Source: Flavobacterium nitratireducens (GTDB lineage: Bacteria > Bacteroidota > Bacteroidia > Flavobacteriales > Flavobacteriaceae). From it: a stretch of 64,000 bases of DNA. The stretch spans positions 1,488,001-1,552,000 of the forward strand of contig NZ_CP121111.1 of the NCBI RefSeq assembly GCF_029625335.1. The letters run 5' to 3'. Shown piece by piece: positions 21,134 through 30,540 of the stretch. The translations under genes were made by a program, and so were the position numbers. The notes under the pieces are model-generated. The model was not told where the DNA came from. It ran no database searches and saw only the letters and a program-made list of their open reading frames with translations. The first letter of the stretch is position 1; every line of letters starts with the position of its first letter.

Positions 21134-21231
21134 AAAAAAATGATTTAAAATGTTGAAATAAAACTATTTGAGAAAAAATCACAAATAGAGGTTGTAATCG
21201 TTTAAAAACGATTGGCTATCAAACATTTAAA

Positions 21232-21633
21232 TCAGGCGTAAAAAAGAAATTGATGGTATAATTTAAACAATGGCGGTGCATTTGCATCGCATTGATAGGA
21301 AATAGTAGAATTGTTTTTAAAATTCGAAACAGTATTAAAAACAAAACTAGGATTTTCGGTAATAATTAAAGGAGCATCTACTTGAAAAAAGAATGTCTTT
21401 ACAGTAGCATTATCAGATTTTTTTTGAAAATGAACAAGCTTATTGGAGCAACAGGAAAGTGTTTTTTTCTTAATTGCACAACATTTTTTTGAATGTTCAA
21501 CTGTAGAATACGCAGATTTTATAGTAACATCTGCTATCTTGTTACCACAGTAATGCACCTCAAATGCTAAACCTACATTGGAAACCAATAGTAGGAAAGC
21601 CAAAAACATACCGATGCATTTTCTTAATTTCAT
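21232..21633 (-). CDS. HYC_CC_PP family small secreted protein
   Basis: A 133-aa protein with an N-terminal signal segment (residues 5-23). It has the family-defining HYC at residues 27-29 (FEVHYCGNK), CC pairs at 51-52 and 61-62 (KKCCAIKKKT, SCCSNK), and a C-terminal pair of prolines (NAPPLFK). The family is of unknown function but repeatedly sits beside TonB receptors and HMA proteins in Bacteroidota, as here. A metal-binding role is inferred from its cysteines, His and neighbours. It is the first gene of the operon. Confidence 0.8.
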   Translation of the reverse strand: MKLRKCIGMFLAFLLLVSNVGLAFEVHYCGNKIADVTIKSAYSTVEHSKKCCAIKKKTLSCCSNKLVHFQKKSDNATVKTFFFQVDAPLIITENPSFVFNTVSNFKNNSTISYQCDANAPPLFKLYHQFLFYA

Positions 21634-21686
21634 GATGCAAAAGTAAAAAAATAAAACGGACTAAAAAATCAAAAGAATGTTAATAA

Positions 21687-23042
21687 CTAAAATTCAAACT
21701 CCTGCCCCATCAACGGAATTGAACATTTAAATCCGTATTGTTCTCTCATCTTAATTCGTAATTCATCTGCAGCGTTTGATTCACCATGAACTAAAAATAC
21801 TTTTTGTGGTCTGTTTTTTAATTCCGATAGCCAATCCAATAAATCAGCTTGATCTCCATGAGCAGAAAACCCTTTTATTTCAACAATTTTAGCTCTCACT
21901 TTATAATATTCGCCAAAAATCTTAATAGACTTCGCTCCTTCAATTAATTTTCTACCTCGGGTTCCTTCTGCTTGATAACCTACAATTAAAATTGTTGTCT
22001 CAGCTATCCCTATATAATTTTCTAAATAACTTAAAACTCTGCCTCCTGTAATCATTCCGCTTGCAGCAATAACCACCTTTGGTCCTTTATGATTAATCGC
22101 TGCTAAAGTTTCTTCATAATCAGAATTAATCACAAACATTTTACTCATTTCCCGACAATCGTCAAGACTTAGTTTATGCCAGTTGGTATTATTAAAAAAA
22201 ACTTCAAAAGCCCCTACTCCCATTGGCGAATCAACAATAAAAGGAATAGTAGGCAACCTTCCTTCTTTCTTCAATTCCCAAAGTAAAAACATAATACTTT
22301 GAGCCCTTTCTACAGCAAAACTTGGAATAATAACCGTTCCTCCTTTTTTGTACGTTTCTTTGATATGAGTGACTAATTCTAATTTTGGGTCGTTATCTGG
22401 ATGCAATCGATCACCATAGGTGCTTTCTAGAAAAACCAAATCAGCCTTTTGGGGCTTCACAGGTGGATGCAATAAAACATCATTATTGCGTCCGATATCT
22501 CCCGAAAACACTAGCGTTTTCCCTTCTACCTGAACACTGATACTACAGGCCCCTATGATATGTCCTGCCAAAAAATATCTAGCTTCTATTCCTCCTCCCA
22601 AATTCAAAATCGTATCAGGAGCAACAACTGTGAGTAATGGAAATACTTTTTTAGCCTGATCCACAGTATACAATGGTTCGGCAATTTCATATTTTGAAGA
22701 ATTTTTCTGATTGGCTTTCAAAGCATCTTCTTCTTGAATTTTGGCACTATCGATTAAAATTAATTTGGTAATTTCTAAGGTGGGAGCTGTACAATAAATT
22801 TTACCCGTAAATCCTTGTTCAACTAATCTGGGCAACCAACCACAATGATCTAAATGTCCATGAGTTAATAAAACGAAGTCAATGGTTGATGCCAAAACTG
22901 GAATGGGTGCCCAATTCAATTCGCGCAAAGGTTTAATTCCTTGAAACAATCCACAATCGACTAAAAAACGAACTTCATCAGTTTCAACTAAAGTTTTAGA
23001 ACCTGTTACAGTCCCAGCGGCTCCTATAAATTTAATTTTCAT
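21687..23042 (-). CDS. MBL-fold beta-CASP RNA/DNA-processing metallohydrolase
   Basis: A 451-aa two-zinc hydrolase. The metallo-beta-lactamase motif is HGHLDH (residues 61-66), with later ligands in AGHIIGACS and FSGDIGR. The beta-CASP insertion and KVFLVHGESNAADELR end the protein, as in CPSF73-like RNA nucleases. Unlike archaeal homologues there is no KH domain. The ATG at 23042 gives the standard MKIKFIGAAGTVTGS start. The upstream gene, an ATP-cone/PDDEXK protein, ends 16 bases before it, so the two are probably co-expressed. Confidence 0.9.
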   Translation of the reverse strand: MKIKFIGAAGTVTGSKTLVETDEVRFLVDCGLFQGIKPLRELNWAPIPVLASTIDFVLLTHGHLDHCGWLPRLVEQGFTGKIYCTAPTLEITKLILIDSAKIQEEDALKANQKNSSKYEIAEPLYTVDQAKKVFPLLTVVAPDTILNLGGGIEARYFLAGHIIGACSISVQVEGKTLVFSGDIGRNNDVLLHPPVKPQKADLVFLESTYGDRLHPDNDPKLELVTHIKETYKKGGTVIIPSFAVERAQSIMFLLWELKKEGRLPTIPFIVDSPMGVGAFEVFFNNTNWHKLSLDDCREMSKMFVINSDYEETLAAINHKGPKVVIAASGMITGGRVLSYLENYIGIAETTILIVGYQAEGTRGRKLIEGAKSIKIFGEYYKVRAKIVEIKGFSAHGDQADLLDWLSELKNRPQKVFLVHGESNAADELRIKMREQYGFKCSIPLMGQEFEF

Positions 23043-23058
23043 AATGCGATTTTTTTCA

Positions 23059-23889
23059 TTAATAACATTTACACAAATCGGCAACTTCTTTCAACACATT
23101 GTTAATTCGTCCAGAACTAATTCCTATTTCTTTTAAACCCAATTTATTCCCTATCAATTCCTTGACTAGTATAATATCTAGTAATAATAATTTTTCTTTT
23201 TCAGCCTTGGTTAATGTTGTCAAACAAGTAACAGGATACAAACAATCGTGGTTATTTCTGGATTTTAAACTTCGTTTTTCTGGATAATCCCAACTCAACA
23301 AATTAATCCCAGAACACTCCGCAAAAGCAATTGCATCGGCTGTAAAGCGAGTATTGGTTACAATCCAACAATTGGAAATTTTTTCTTTAGTTGAAAATAA
23401 AGTAAAACCTTTATGCCTTAAATCATTAAATCGAGAAAAAACATACAAGGGCACTTTTACATCAGATGCTGCTTCTCTACCTCCATGAAATTTACATTCT
23501 ACCATCGAAACTACATTGTTCTTTTTTATCAATATATCCACCTCATGCATCACACAATTGCCTTGTAAAACTACATTAGTCTTGGTTTCATACTTTTCAG
23601 CTTCAAAAAGTCGGGCAATATATTTTTCAAAATAAAATCCTTCTGGACCTAACATTTCTATTGCTGCTCTAAGATTGTATCGGGCAGCATGCGAATTAGT
23701 ATGTTTTTTTAAAAGAGCAAATGCTTTCTTGTAAATATTTTTAGTCGAAATACCATCGTAAATCTCATTACTAATTTCTTTCATAATGGATTCAGCTGTA
23801 AATACATCTGCACCTGATTTCAAAAGAGAGCTTATAAGTTTATCCGGATTAAAATTGACTACTGCACCTGAATGCTTAACTATTTTCAT
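23059..23889 (-). CDS. ATP-cone domain fused to a restriction-endonuclease-like (PDDEXK) domain
   Basis: A 276-aa protein. Residues 1-90 form an ATP-cone (MKIVKHSGAVVNFNPDKLIS, NIYKKAFALLKK), the nucleotide-sensing module of ribonucleotide reductases and NrdR. From about residue 85 a Mrr-like nuclease core follows, with Glu116/Asp118 (MHEVDILI) and Glu131-Cys-Lys133 (VECKFHGG). The ATG at 23889 was chosen because it gives the canonical ATP-cone start. It lies 16 bases upstream of the beta-CASP hydrolase. Function is unknown; a nucleotide-gated nuclease working with its neighbour is inference. Confidence 0.82.
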   Translation of the reverse strand: MKIVKHSGAVVNFNPDKLISSLLKSGADVFTAESIMKEISNEIYDGISTKNIYKKAFALLKKHTNSHAARYNLRAAIEMLGPEGFYFEKYIARLFEAEKYETKTNVVLQGNCVMHEVDILIKKNNVVSMVECKFHGGREAASDVKVPLYVFSRFNDLRHKGFTLFSTKEKISNCWIVTNTRFTADAIAFAECSGINLLSWDYPEKRSLKSRNNHDCLYPVTCLTTLTKAEKEKLLLLDIILVKELIGNKLGLKEIGISSGRINNVLKEVADLCKCY

Positions 23890-23946
23890 ATCGCTATAAT
23901 TTCTTATTAACCAATCCAATAACTTACTTAAAGTTACACAATTAAA

Positions 23947-24390
23947 TTAAGAATTTCGCTTTTGAAAATAAAATCCAGGAATAAAAAGTAAAACAAAAAT
24001 AGGCTGAATCAGAAACCTTCGAACATAAAAAAGCAGTAAATTATTTTCAGAACCATAAATATGGATAACTAAAAACATTGTTATCAGTAACAAAACGAAG
24101 GCTATTGAATATAAAAAAACCGAAAACCGAATCATCATTCGATCTTTGAAAATAACATAAATTAATCCTAATGAAATTCCCGTATTCAAACTATATCGAA
24201 ACAATAAATTTAGAATTAACTTAACAGTATCAAACTCGGGCAATGGTAAATTATTAAAATCGCTTTTAAAATAGTCCAAGAACGGATCATAAAACAGGAT
24301 ATTTTCATAAAATCGTACCAAAACAAAACAAAGCAATAAGCTGAAAGCAACAAACAACCTTACTACTATTGGAAAATATTTATTTTGCAT
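23947..24390 (-). CDS. Exosortase F system-associated membrane protein
   Basis: A 147-aa integral membrane protein with four or five hydrophobic segments (LFVAFSLLLCFVLVRF, LLFRYSLNTGISLGLIYVIF, FVLLLITMFLVIHI) and the central PFLDYFKSDFNNLPLPEFD. Its start overlaps the end of xrtF by 11 bases. That arrangement and the motif match the small partner always found next to exosortase F in flavobacteria. Its biochemical role is not known. Confidence 0.82.
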   Translation of the reverse strand: MQNKYFPIVVRLFVAFSLLLCFVLVRFYENILFYDPFLDYFKSDFNNLPLPEFDTVKLILNLLFRYSLNTGISLGLIYVIFKDRMMIRFSVFLYSIAFVLLLITMFLVIHIYGSENNLLLFYVRRFLIQPIFVLLFIPGFYFQKRNS

Positions 24391-24934
24391 ACAAAGAAAA
24401 TTTATTGACCCAAACTACCCACAAAACAAAAACTACCCCATAAATAAAAAGAGGAAAAACAACATCATGCAAAATAGTTTTATGTTGAGGCAACCAATAC
24501 AAAGCAGAACACAATAATGCAATTCGAACCACATTTAGAGCATAAATAAAAATACTTCCTCCTAAAACATACAACAAAGTTGGTTTTAATTTACCCGAAA
24601 AAGCAACAATAAATGAAACAAATAAGATAATTACACTTACAGAATTACACCCTTCAATCATTTTAGCAACCACTAACTGATTGTATTCCAATAAAATTAA
24701 AGCTTTTTTAGGAGTATTTAGAACCAAAAAATCAACTTTAAAAAACCGAAGTAATTGTTCGGTATTATAAGCAACAAAACGAGTAATAAAATCTACAGAA
24801 TTTACATCATAACTAGACAAATAGGCTTGATAAACCAATGTTAAAACCAGATAAGTCAAGAAAAACTTGGTCAAAAAAATCAAAAAGGGACGATATAGAA
24901 TGAGGTATTTTTTCAAGTTTATGATTTTTATCAA
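24380..24934 (-). CDS. xrtF: Exosortase F (XrtF), archaeosortase/exosortase-family transpeptidase
   Basis: A 184-aa polytopic membrane cysteine transpeptidase thought to process C-terminally sorted surface proteins. The catalytic triad is visible as Cys96 (MIEGCNSVSVIILF), Arg137 (ALNVVRIAL) and His156 (ILHDVVFP). The length suits the short XrtF type. The associated protein follows with an 11-base overlap. No candidate substrate with a C-terminal sorting signal was seen in this window. Confidence 0.88.
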   Translation of the reverse strand: MIKIINLKKYLILYRPFLIFLTKFFLTYLVLTLVYQAYLSSYDVNSVDFITRFVAYNTEQLLRFFKVDFLVLNTPKKALILLEYNQLVVAKMIEGCNSVSVIILFVSFIVAFSGKLKPTLLYVLGGSIFIYALNVVRIALLCSALYWLPQHKTILHDVVFPLFIYGVVFVLWVVWVNKFSLYAK

Positions 24935-24965
24935 AATTATAACTTTTTCAAATGCTATTTTGAAA

Positions 24966-24973
24966 TACTTTTG
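24966..24973 (+). promoter_or_regulatory. Candidate -7 box of the fRMsr gene
   Basis: TACTTTTG, an exact TAnnTTTG match, 20 bases before the ATG at 24994. The xrtF gene is divergent. Confidence 0.5.
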
Positions 24974-24993
24974 TCAAAATCAAAAACTAAAAA

Positions 24994-25449
24994 ATGGATT
25001 TTTCAAAACTACATTCTAATATAATTTCAATTATTGAAAACAAAACGCTTAAAAGAGACGAAAAACTTTTAGCTATTTGTGAATTATTAAATCAAAATGT
25101 ACCCTATTATAACTGGGTAGGGTTCTATTTTGCCAATCATGAAACACAAACACTACATTTAGGTCCTTACGTAGGCGCACCAACTGACCATACGGTTATC
25201 CCTTTTGGAAAAGGGATTTGCGGTCAAGTTGCAGTTTCTAACAATAACTTTGTTGTTCCGGATGTCTCAGCACAGGACAATTACATCGCCTGTAGTTTTA
25301 CCGTAAAATCAGAAATTGTGGTTCCTTTATTTGTAAACGGAATAAACATAGGACAAATCGACATTGACAGCCATGAAATAGATCCTTTTACATCTGAAGA
25401 TGAACGTTTCTTAGAATTTGTAAATCAACAAGTAGCCCAATTATTTTAA
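24994..25449 (+). CDS. GAF-domain free methionine-(R)-sulfoxide reductase
   Basis: A 151-aa single GAF-domain enzyme that reduces free methionine-R-sulfoxide. Catalytic-type cysteines are Cys76 (GKGICGQVA) and Cys100 (NYIACSFTVKSEIVVPL), corresponding to two of the three cysteines in E. coli fRMsr. The third usual cysteine appears absent. YYNWVGFYF and QIDIDSHEIDPFTSEDERFLE are family motifs. It is a solo gene with its own promoter. Confidence 0.85.
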   Translation: MDFSKLHSNIISIIENKTLKRDEKLLAICELLNQNVPYYNWVGFYFANHETQTLHLGPYVGAPTDHTVIPFGKGICGQVAVSNNNFVVPDVSAQDNYIACSFTVKSEIVVPLFVNGINIGQIDIDSHEIDPFTSEDERFLEFVNQQVAQLF

Positions 25450-25474
25450 AAAGTTAAATTAACAACAGCAAATA

Positions 25475-25504
25475 TTGCCGATTCAAAATAAAGTATTACT
25501 TTTG
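25475..25504 (+). promoter_or_regulatory. Promoter of rpsO
   Basis: A -33 TTG at 25475-25477 and a -7 box TACTTTTG at 25497-25504 are separated by 19 bases, the textbook Bacteroidota arrangement. The -7 box is 56 bases before the rpsO ATG, leaving room for a leader where S15 could act on its own mRNA. Confidence 0.65.
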
Positions 25505-25560
25505 CTGCCGTCTTACAATAAATGTACGACATACATAAAAATCATTTAAATAATATTAGC

Positions 25561-25830
25561 ATGTATTTAACTAAAGAAGGAAAAGCGGAAATTTTCGCTC
25601 AACACGGAGGAAAAGCAGAAAACACTGGTTCTGCAGAAGGACAAATCGCTTTGTTCTCATTCAGAATCAACCACTTGACTGAGCACTTAAAAAGAAATCG
25701 TCACGATTACAACACTGAGCGTTCACTAGTGAAATTAGTAGGTAAAAGAAGATCTTTACTTGACTACTTGAAAAAGAAAGATATCAACAGATATCGTGAA
25801 ATCATCAAAGTATTGGGTATCAGAAAATAA
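25561..25830 (+). CDS. rpsO: 30S ribosomal protein S15
   Basis: An 89-aa small-subunit primary binder of 16S rRNA. The sequence MYLTKEGKAEIFAQHGGKAE, then QIALFSFRINHLTEHLKRNR and LVGKRRSLLDYLKKKD, is the full S15 helix set. The ATG at 25561 was chosen because a 13-codon upstream extension is absent from S15 proteins. A terminator follows, and pnp lies downstream as in many bacteria. Confidence 0.97.
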   Translation: MYLTKEGKAEIFAQHGGKAENTGSAEGQIALFSFRINHLTEHLKRNRHDYNTERSLVKLVGKRRSLLDYLKKKDINRYREIIKVLGIRK

Positions 25831-25838
25831 TCAATACA

Positions 25839-25867
25839 AAAAAGAGGTGCGCAAGTACCTCTTTTTG
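25839..25867 (+). terminator. Terminator of rpsO
   Basis: AAAAAGAGGT pairs with ACCTCTTTTT across an 8-base loop and is followed by further T residues. Confidence 0.85.
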
Positions 25868-25982
25868 TTTTTTAAAATATTTCAATAATTCTCATCCAGA
25901 ATTATTTTAAAACCATTAAGAAATTAAGAAAGTTAAGATTTAAAAAACTTAATAAAACTAAATTGCTTAATTGTAAATAAAA

Positions 25983-26015
25983 AACCTTAATCGTTTATTT
26001 AATATTTTTAAGGTT
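25983..26015 (+). promoter_or_regulatory. Inverted repeat in the pnp leader region
   Basis: AACCTTAA (25983-25990) and TTAAGGTT (26008-26015) form an 8-bp stem with an AT-rich loop, about 95 bases before the pnp start. It could be a leader hairpin or an operator; no specific factor can be named. The rest of 25868-26108 shows no gene. Confidence 0.3.
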
Positions 26016-26108
26016 CAAACAATAAAAAAAAGTTTGGTTTTTCATTGGACACAACAACTACAACAACACAACTATCGTCCGTAGTATAACCAAAACAAAG
26101 GAAAATTT

Positions 26109-28253
26109 ATGATTCCACAAGTAAAACAAGAAATTATCGATTTAGGAGATGGAAGAAGCATCTCAATCGAAACTGGTAAATTAGCCAAACAAGCTGACGG
26201 TTCAGTAGTAGTGCGTTTAGGAAACTGTATGTTGCTTGCAACTGCAGTATCTGCAAGAACTGCTAACCCAGGTGTTGACTTTTTACCATTAACGGTAGAT
26301 TACCGTGAAAAATTTGCTGCAGCAGGTCGTTTCCCTGGAGGTTTCTTCAAAAGAGAAGCACGTCCAAGCGACAGCGAAGTATTAACAATGCGTTTAGTTG
26401 ACCGTGTATTACGTCCACTTTTCCCAGATGATTACCACGCTGAAACTCAGGTAATGATTCAGTTAATGTCTCATGACGACAACGTTATGCCAGACGCTTT
26501 AGCTGGATTAGCAGCATCAGCAGCATTAGCTGTATCTGATATTCCATTTTACAATTTAATTTCTGAAGTACGTGTTGCACGTATTGATGGTAAATTGGTT
26601 ATCAACCCTAGCAGAGCAGAATTAGAAAAATCAGACATCGATATGATGATTGGGGCTTCTATGGATTCTGTTGCGATGGTAGAAGGTGAAATGAAAGAGA
26701 TTTCAGAAGCCGAAATGATTGAAGCAATTAAATTTGCTCACGAAGCGATCAAAGTTCAAATTCTTGCGCAACAACGTTTAAGAGCTACATTAGGAAATCC
26801 TGAATACAGAACTTACGAAGGTGAAGTAGAAGACGAAGCAGTTTACGCAAAAGTAAAAGCGGCCGCTTATGACAAATGCTATGCAATTGCTCAGGAAGCT
26901 TCAGGAAAAAGCGAAAGAGGAGAAAAATTTGCTGCTGTAAAAGAAGAAGCAAAAGCTCTATTTACAGAAGAAGAATATGCTGAAAATGCTGACTTAGCAG
27001 GATTAGTTGGTAAATATTTCTACAAAACAAATAAAGAAGCGGTTCGTAACGTAATCCTTGAAAAAGGACTTCGTTTAGACGGTAGAAAGACAACAGAAAT
27101 CAGACCAATCTGGTGTGAAACGGATTACTTACCATCAGTTCACGGTTCTTCTTTATTTACACGTGGAGAAACTCAGGCTTTAGCCACTGTTACTCTTGGA
27201 ACTTCAAGAGAAGCTAACCAAATTGACTCTCCATCTGAACAAGGCGAAGAAAAATTCTATTTACATTACAATTTCCCTCCATTCTCAACTGGTGAAGCTA
27301 AACCTTTAAGAGGAACTTCAAGAAGAGAAGTAGGACACGGAAACTTAGCACAACGTGCTTTAAAAAATATGATCCCTGCAGATTGCCCTTACACCATCCG
27401 TGTGGTTTCTGAAGTATTAGAATCGAATGGTTCATCTTCTATGGCTACCGTATGTGCAGGAACAATGGCATTAATGGATGCTGGAGTTCGAATGGTTAAA
27501 CCAGTTTCTGGAATTGCAATGGGATTAATCACTGACGGAGAAAAATTCGCAGTATTATCAGATATCTTAGGAGATGAAGATCACTTAGGAGATATGGACT
27601 TTAAAGTAACCGGAACTGCAGACGGTATTACGGCTTGCCAAATGGACATCAAAATCGAAGGATTGCGTTATGACATTATGGAACAAGCTTTAGCTCAAGC
27701 TCGTGATGGACGTTTACACATTTTAGGAAAATTAACTGAAACTATCGCTGCTCCTAGAGAAGATGTTAAGGCTCATGCTCCTAAAATCATCACTAGAACT
27801 ATCCCTGGAAGTTACATTGGAGCATTAATAGGACCTGGTGGAAAAGTGATTCAAGATTTACAAAAAGCAACAGGTACAACTATCGTTATTAACGAAGTAG
27901 ACGAACAAGGTGTAGTTGAAATTTTAGGAACTGATCCTGCTGGAATTAAAGCGGTATTAGCTAAAATTGACTCCATCACTTTCAAACCTCAAATGGGTGA
28001 AGCCTACGAAGTAAAAGTAGTTAAAATGTTAGATTTTGGTGCTGTTGTAGAATATACTGCTGCTCCAGGAAACGAAGTTTTATTACACGTATCTGAGTTG
28101 GCTTGGGAACGTACCGAAAACGTTGCTGATGTAGTTAAAATGGGCGATGTATTCCAAGTAAAATACTTAGGAATCGACCCTAAAACTAAAAAAGAGAAAG
28201 TGTCTAAAAAAGCACTTGTACCTCGTCCTCCACGTGAGGCTAAACAAGAGTAA
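26109..28253 (+). CDS. pnp: Polyribonucleotide nucleotidyltransferase (PNPase)
   Basis: A 714-aa phosphorolytic 3'-5' exoribonuclease of mRNA decay. It has two RNase PH domains (about 1-140 and 320-540) with the signature [24 protein letters not shown] block at about 395, here written [19 protein letters not shown] domain ([20 protein letters not shown], about 560-615) and a C-terminal S1 domain ([14 protein letters not shown]) follow. Full length, monocistronic, followed by a strong terminator. Confidence 0.97.
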   Translation: MIPQVKQEIIDLGDGRSISIETGKLAKQADGSVVVRLGNCMLLATAVSARTANPGVDFLPLTVDYREKFAAAGRFPGGFFKREARPSDSEVLTMRLVDRVLRPLFPDDYHAETQVMIQLMSHDDNVMPDALAGLAASAALAVSDIPFYNLISEVRVARIDGKLVINPSRAELEKSDIDMMIGASMDSVAMVEGEMKEISEAEMIEAIKFAHEAIKVQILAQQRLRATLGNPEYRTYEGEVEDEAVYAKVKAAAYDKCYAIAQEASGKSERGEKFAAVKEEAKALFTEEEYAENADLAGLVGKYFYKTNKEAVRNVILEKGLRLDGRKTTEIRPIWCETDYLPSVHGSSLFTRGETQALATVTLGTSREANQIDSPSEQGEEKFYLHYNFPPFSTGEAKPLRGTSRREVGHGNLAQRALKNMIPADCPYTIRVVSEVLESNGSSSMATVCAGTMALMDAGVRMVKPVSGIAMGLITDGEKFAVLSDILGDEDHLGDMDFKVTGTADGITACQMDIKIEGLRYDIMEQALAQARDGRLHILGKLTETIAAPREDVKAHAPKIITRTIPGSYIGALIGPGGKVIQDLQKATGTTIVINEVDEQGVVEILGTDPAGIKAVLAKIDSITFKPQMGEAYEVKVVKMLDFGAVVEYTAAPGNEVLLHVSELAWERTENVADVVKMGDVFQVKYLGIDPKTKKEKVSKKALVPRPPREAKQE

Positions 28254-28286
28254 TCAGATCTTAGTTTACTAAAGGTTTATTATAGG

Positions 28287-28319
28287 AAACCCGTTCGCCC
28301 TGACGAACGGGTTTTTTTT
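28287..28319 (+). terminator. Terminator of pnp
   Basis: AAACCCGTTCG pairs with CGAACGGGTTT around CCCTGA, followed by a T8 tract. Confidence 0.92.
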
Positions 28320-28404
28320 GATTAAAAAGTGACAATTATTTTTTTAGCTATAATTCTCATAAAAAACATATCTTTATTGTTTTTAATCTTAAAAAATACT
28401 CACT

Positions 28405-28797
28405 ATGCCTTTAAAAGTTGTTCAAATCTCACAAATAAACCAAGTGCCTTTTATTATTTCAAATGCAAATGAGGCCAGTTATCCATTATCACCTTTAGTA
28501 TCTACCAATTTATTCACTCCGGCAAATGGCGACCAAATTTTAAAAATCAGAGTCACACTTTACATTGATGCTGCCGATAAAGAATTACCTTGGGTAGAAC
28601 CTAATCCAGAAGAAATTGACAATTCATTGCAATTGTATTTTGATTACAACTATCAAGAAGAAAAACCAGTAAGTTTAAATGTTTGGTATATGGAGTTGGA
28701 TTACTCCTCTGACAACTTAACAGAAATAACAAGTATTACATCGTATTTAAAAGATATTGATCCAGAAACTTCTAAGGGAACCACAACAAAAATATAA
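28405..28797 (+). CDS. Hypothetical protein
   Basis: A 130-aa acidic protein of unrecognised family, without signal peptide or membrane segment. It looks mostly beta, starting MPLKVVQISQINQVPFIIS, with an acidic surface loop ELPWVEPNPEEIDN and the segment LQLYFDYNYQEEKPVSLNVW. The histidine kinase begins 8 bases after its stop, so it may share the operon. Confidence 0.6.
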   Translation: MPLKVVQISQINQVPFIISNANEASYPLSPLVSTNLFTPANGDQILKIRVTLYIDAADKELPWVEPNPEEIDNSLQLYFDYNYQEEKPVSLNVWYMELDYSSDNLTEITSITSYLKDIDPETSKGTTTKI

Positions 28798-28805
28798 TTG
28801 AATTA

Positions 28806-30540
28806 ATGTTCAAAAAAACATTTTTTTATTTCTTTTCTATTGCTTTTTTCACTTGTTTCTTTTACACAGGGAAAACCATATTCCAATACAACTGTAAAAT
28901 ATTTTTTTGAAAAAAAAGCAATAAAATTTAAATCTAAAACCAACTTCAGAAAAGCCCAATTCTTTTTCATGCAAAAGAATTGGGATTCTACTTTGGTATA
29001 TTCAATGAAACAAATAAACACAGATAATAATAAAGAATTAGCTGATTATTGCCATTATTTTAGAAGTAACGCTTTCTATAATAAAAGCCTCTATAAAGAA
29101 AGTAAAAAAGAATCGCTATTAATGTCCGATGCCAAAGAAATCTATCCTTTAAAAAACATAATGTTAGGAAAGGCTTCTTTAGAATTAAGAGAATTTGAAC
29201 AAGCACTTATATACTATAAAAAAGTAGAAAAATTACCAAAAATAGTAAATGTTTTATATAGTAATATTGATATATATGAAGGGTTAGGCTTAACATATCT
29301 ATTTCTTAATCAAATGAAAAAAGCTCAAGAATATCTTCATAAAAATTTAGCGTTAAGAAAAAAAGAAAAAAATATTGAAGGAATCTATTCAGCTTACACG
29401 ATGGTTGCTAATTTATATTTCATGCAAGACAAAAATCAACTAGCTTATAATTATTTCAAAAAAGCATATTTCGTAACTCAAAATATTAATGACTTTGAAA
29501 AAAAAGCAATTGCTGTAAAAAACATGTCTGTTGTCGAAGAATACAGAGGCAACTACAAACAAGCTTTAGTATATAGAAAAGAATCAGAACAATGGAAAGA
29601 TTCCCTCAACAATCAAAACAAAATATGGGCTGTTGCTGATTTTGAGAAAAAATTTGCTGTCGCTCAAAAGCAAAAACAAATTAAAGTTCTTAAAGTAGAA
29701 AACGAACTAAAAGCCACCCAAAGAAACGTATTTTTGTATTCCTCAATAATTTTATTAATTCTCATATTAATTGGAACTTATCTTTATGCACAAAAAATAA
29801 AAAACGAAAAAATTATCCTTTTACAAAAAAACAAACTCAACGAACTTAATACCACTAAAGATCAATTATTTTCTATTGTCAGTCATGATTTACGCTCTTC
29901 TGTCAATGCTTTAAAAACGAGTAATTCCAAACTAATAGAATCTTTAGAAAATAAAAACTACAATGAACTAGACCAACTCCTACATACCAATAGTGGTATA
30001 GCTAACGGAGCTTATAGTTTGCTTGACAACCTATTACACTGGGCCTTATTACAAACCAAACAATTGTATTTTCATAAAGAATCTGTGCATTTGTATTCTA
30101 TCGTACAACAAATTGAATACAACTACAAAGCCTTGCTATCAGACAAAGCCATTGTGTTTGAAAACAGGGTTTCTAAAAACAATTTCATCAACGTAGATTT
30201 GGATTCGCTCAAAATTATTCTTAGAAATTTACTCGATAATGCCATTAAATTTTCGAATGAAAAAGGTTTAATAAAAATATACACCGAAGATACTGAAACA
30301 AACTTTTGTCGTTGTATAATTGAAGACAACGGTATCGGAATGAGCGCCAATACCATTAGCGAATTACTGAGCGATAGTGAACTATTGGCTAAAGAAAAAA
30401 ACTCCGAAATAATAGGAACTGGTTTAGGTATGCAATTGTGCAAACAAATGGTTAAGAAAAATGGAGGTTCACTAACCATAGAAAGTGAATTGAATAAAGG
30501 AACAAAAATGATACTTTTGTTACCTAAAATAAAAGCATAA
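28806..30540 (+). CDS. TPR-containing sensor histidine kinase, start disrupted by one base
   Basis: A two-component sensor with a predicted periplasmic TPR region (about residues 30-260 counted from the TTG at 28840), one transmembrane helix (about 297-317), an H-box with the phospho-acceptor His (FSIVSHDLRSSVNAL), and an HATPase domain (NLLDNAIKF, DNGIGMS, GTGLGMQLCKQMV). The kinase frame lacks an ATG upstream. The ATG at 28806 is one frame off, and dropping one A from the A7 run 28812-28818 joins it to a good signal peptide, MFKKHFFISFLLLFSLVSFT, giving 577 aa. This looks like a homopolymer indel; otherwise translation would have to begin at the TTG. The response regulator overlaps its stop. 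Confidence 0.85.

Noticed and set aside
25983..26015. Riboswitch in the pnp leader
   Set aside because: Only a simple 8-bp AT-rich hairpin is present, without the conserved core of a known riboswitch class.
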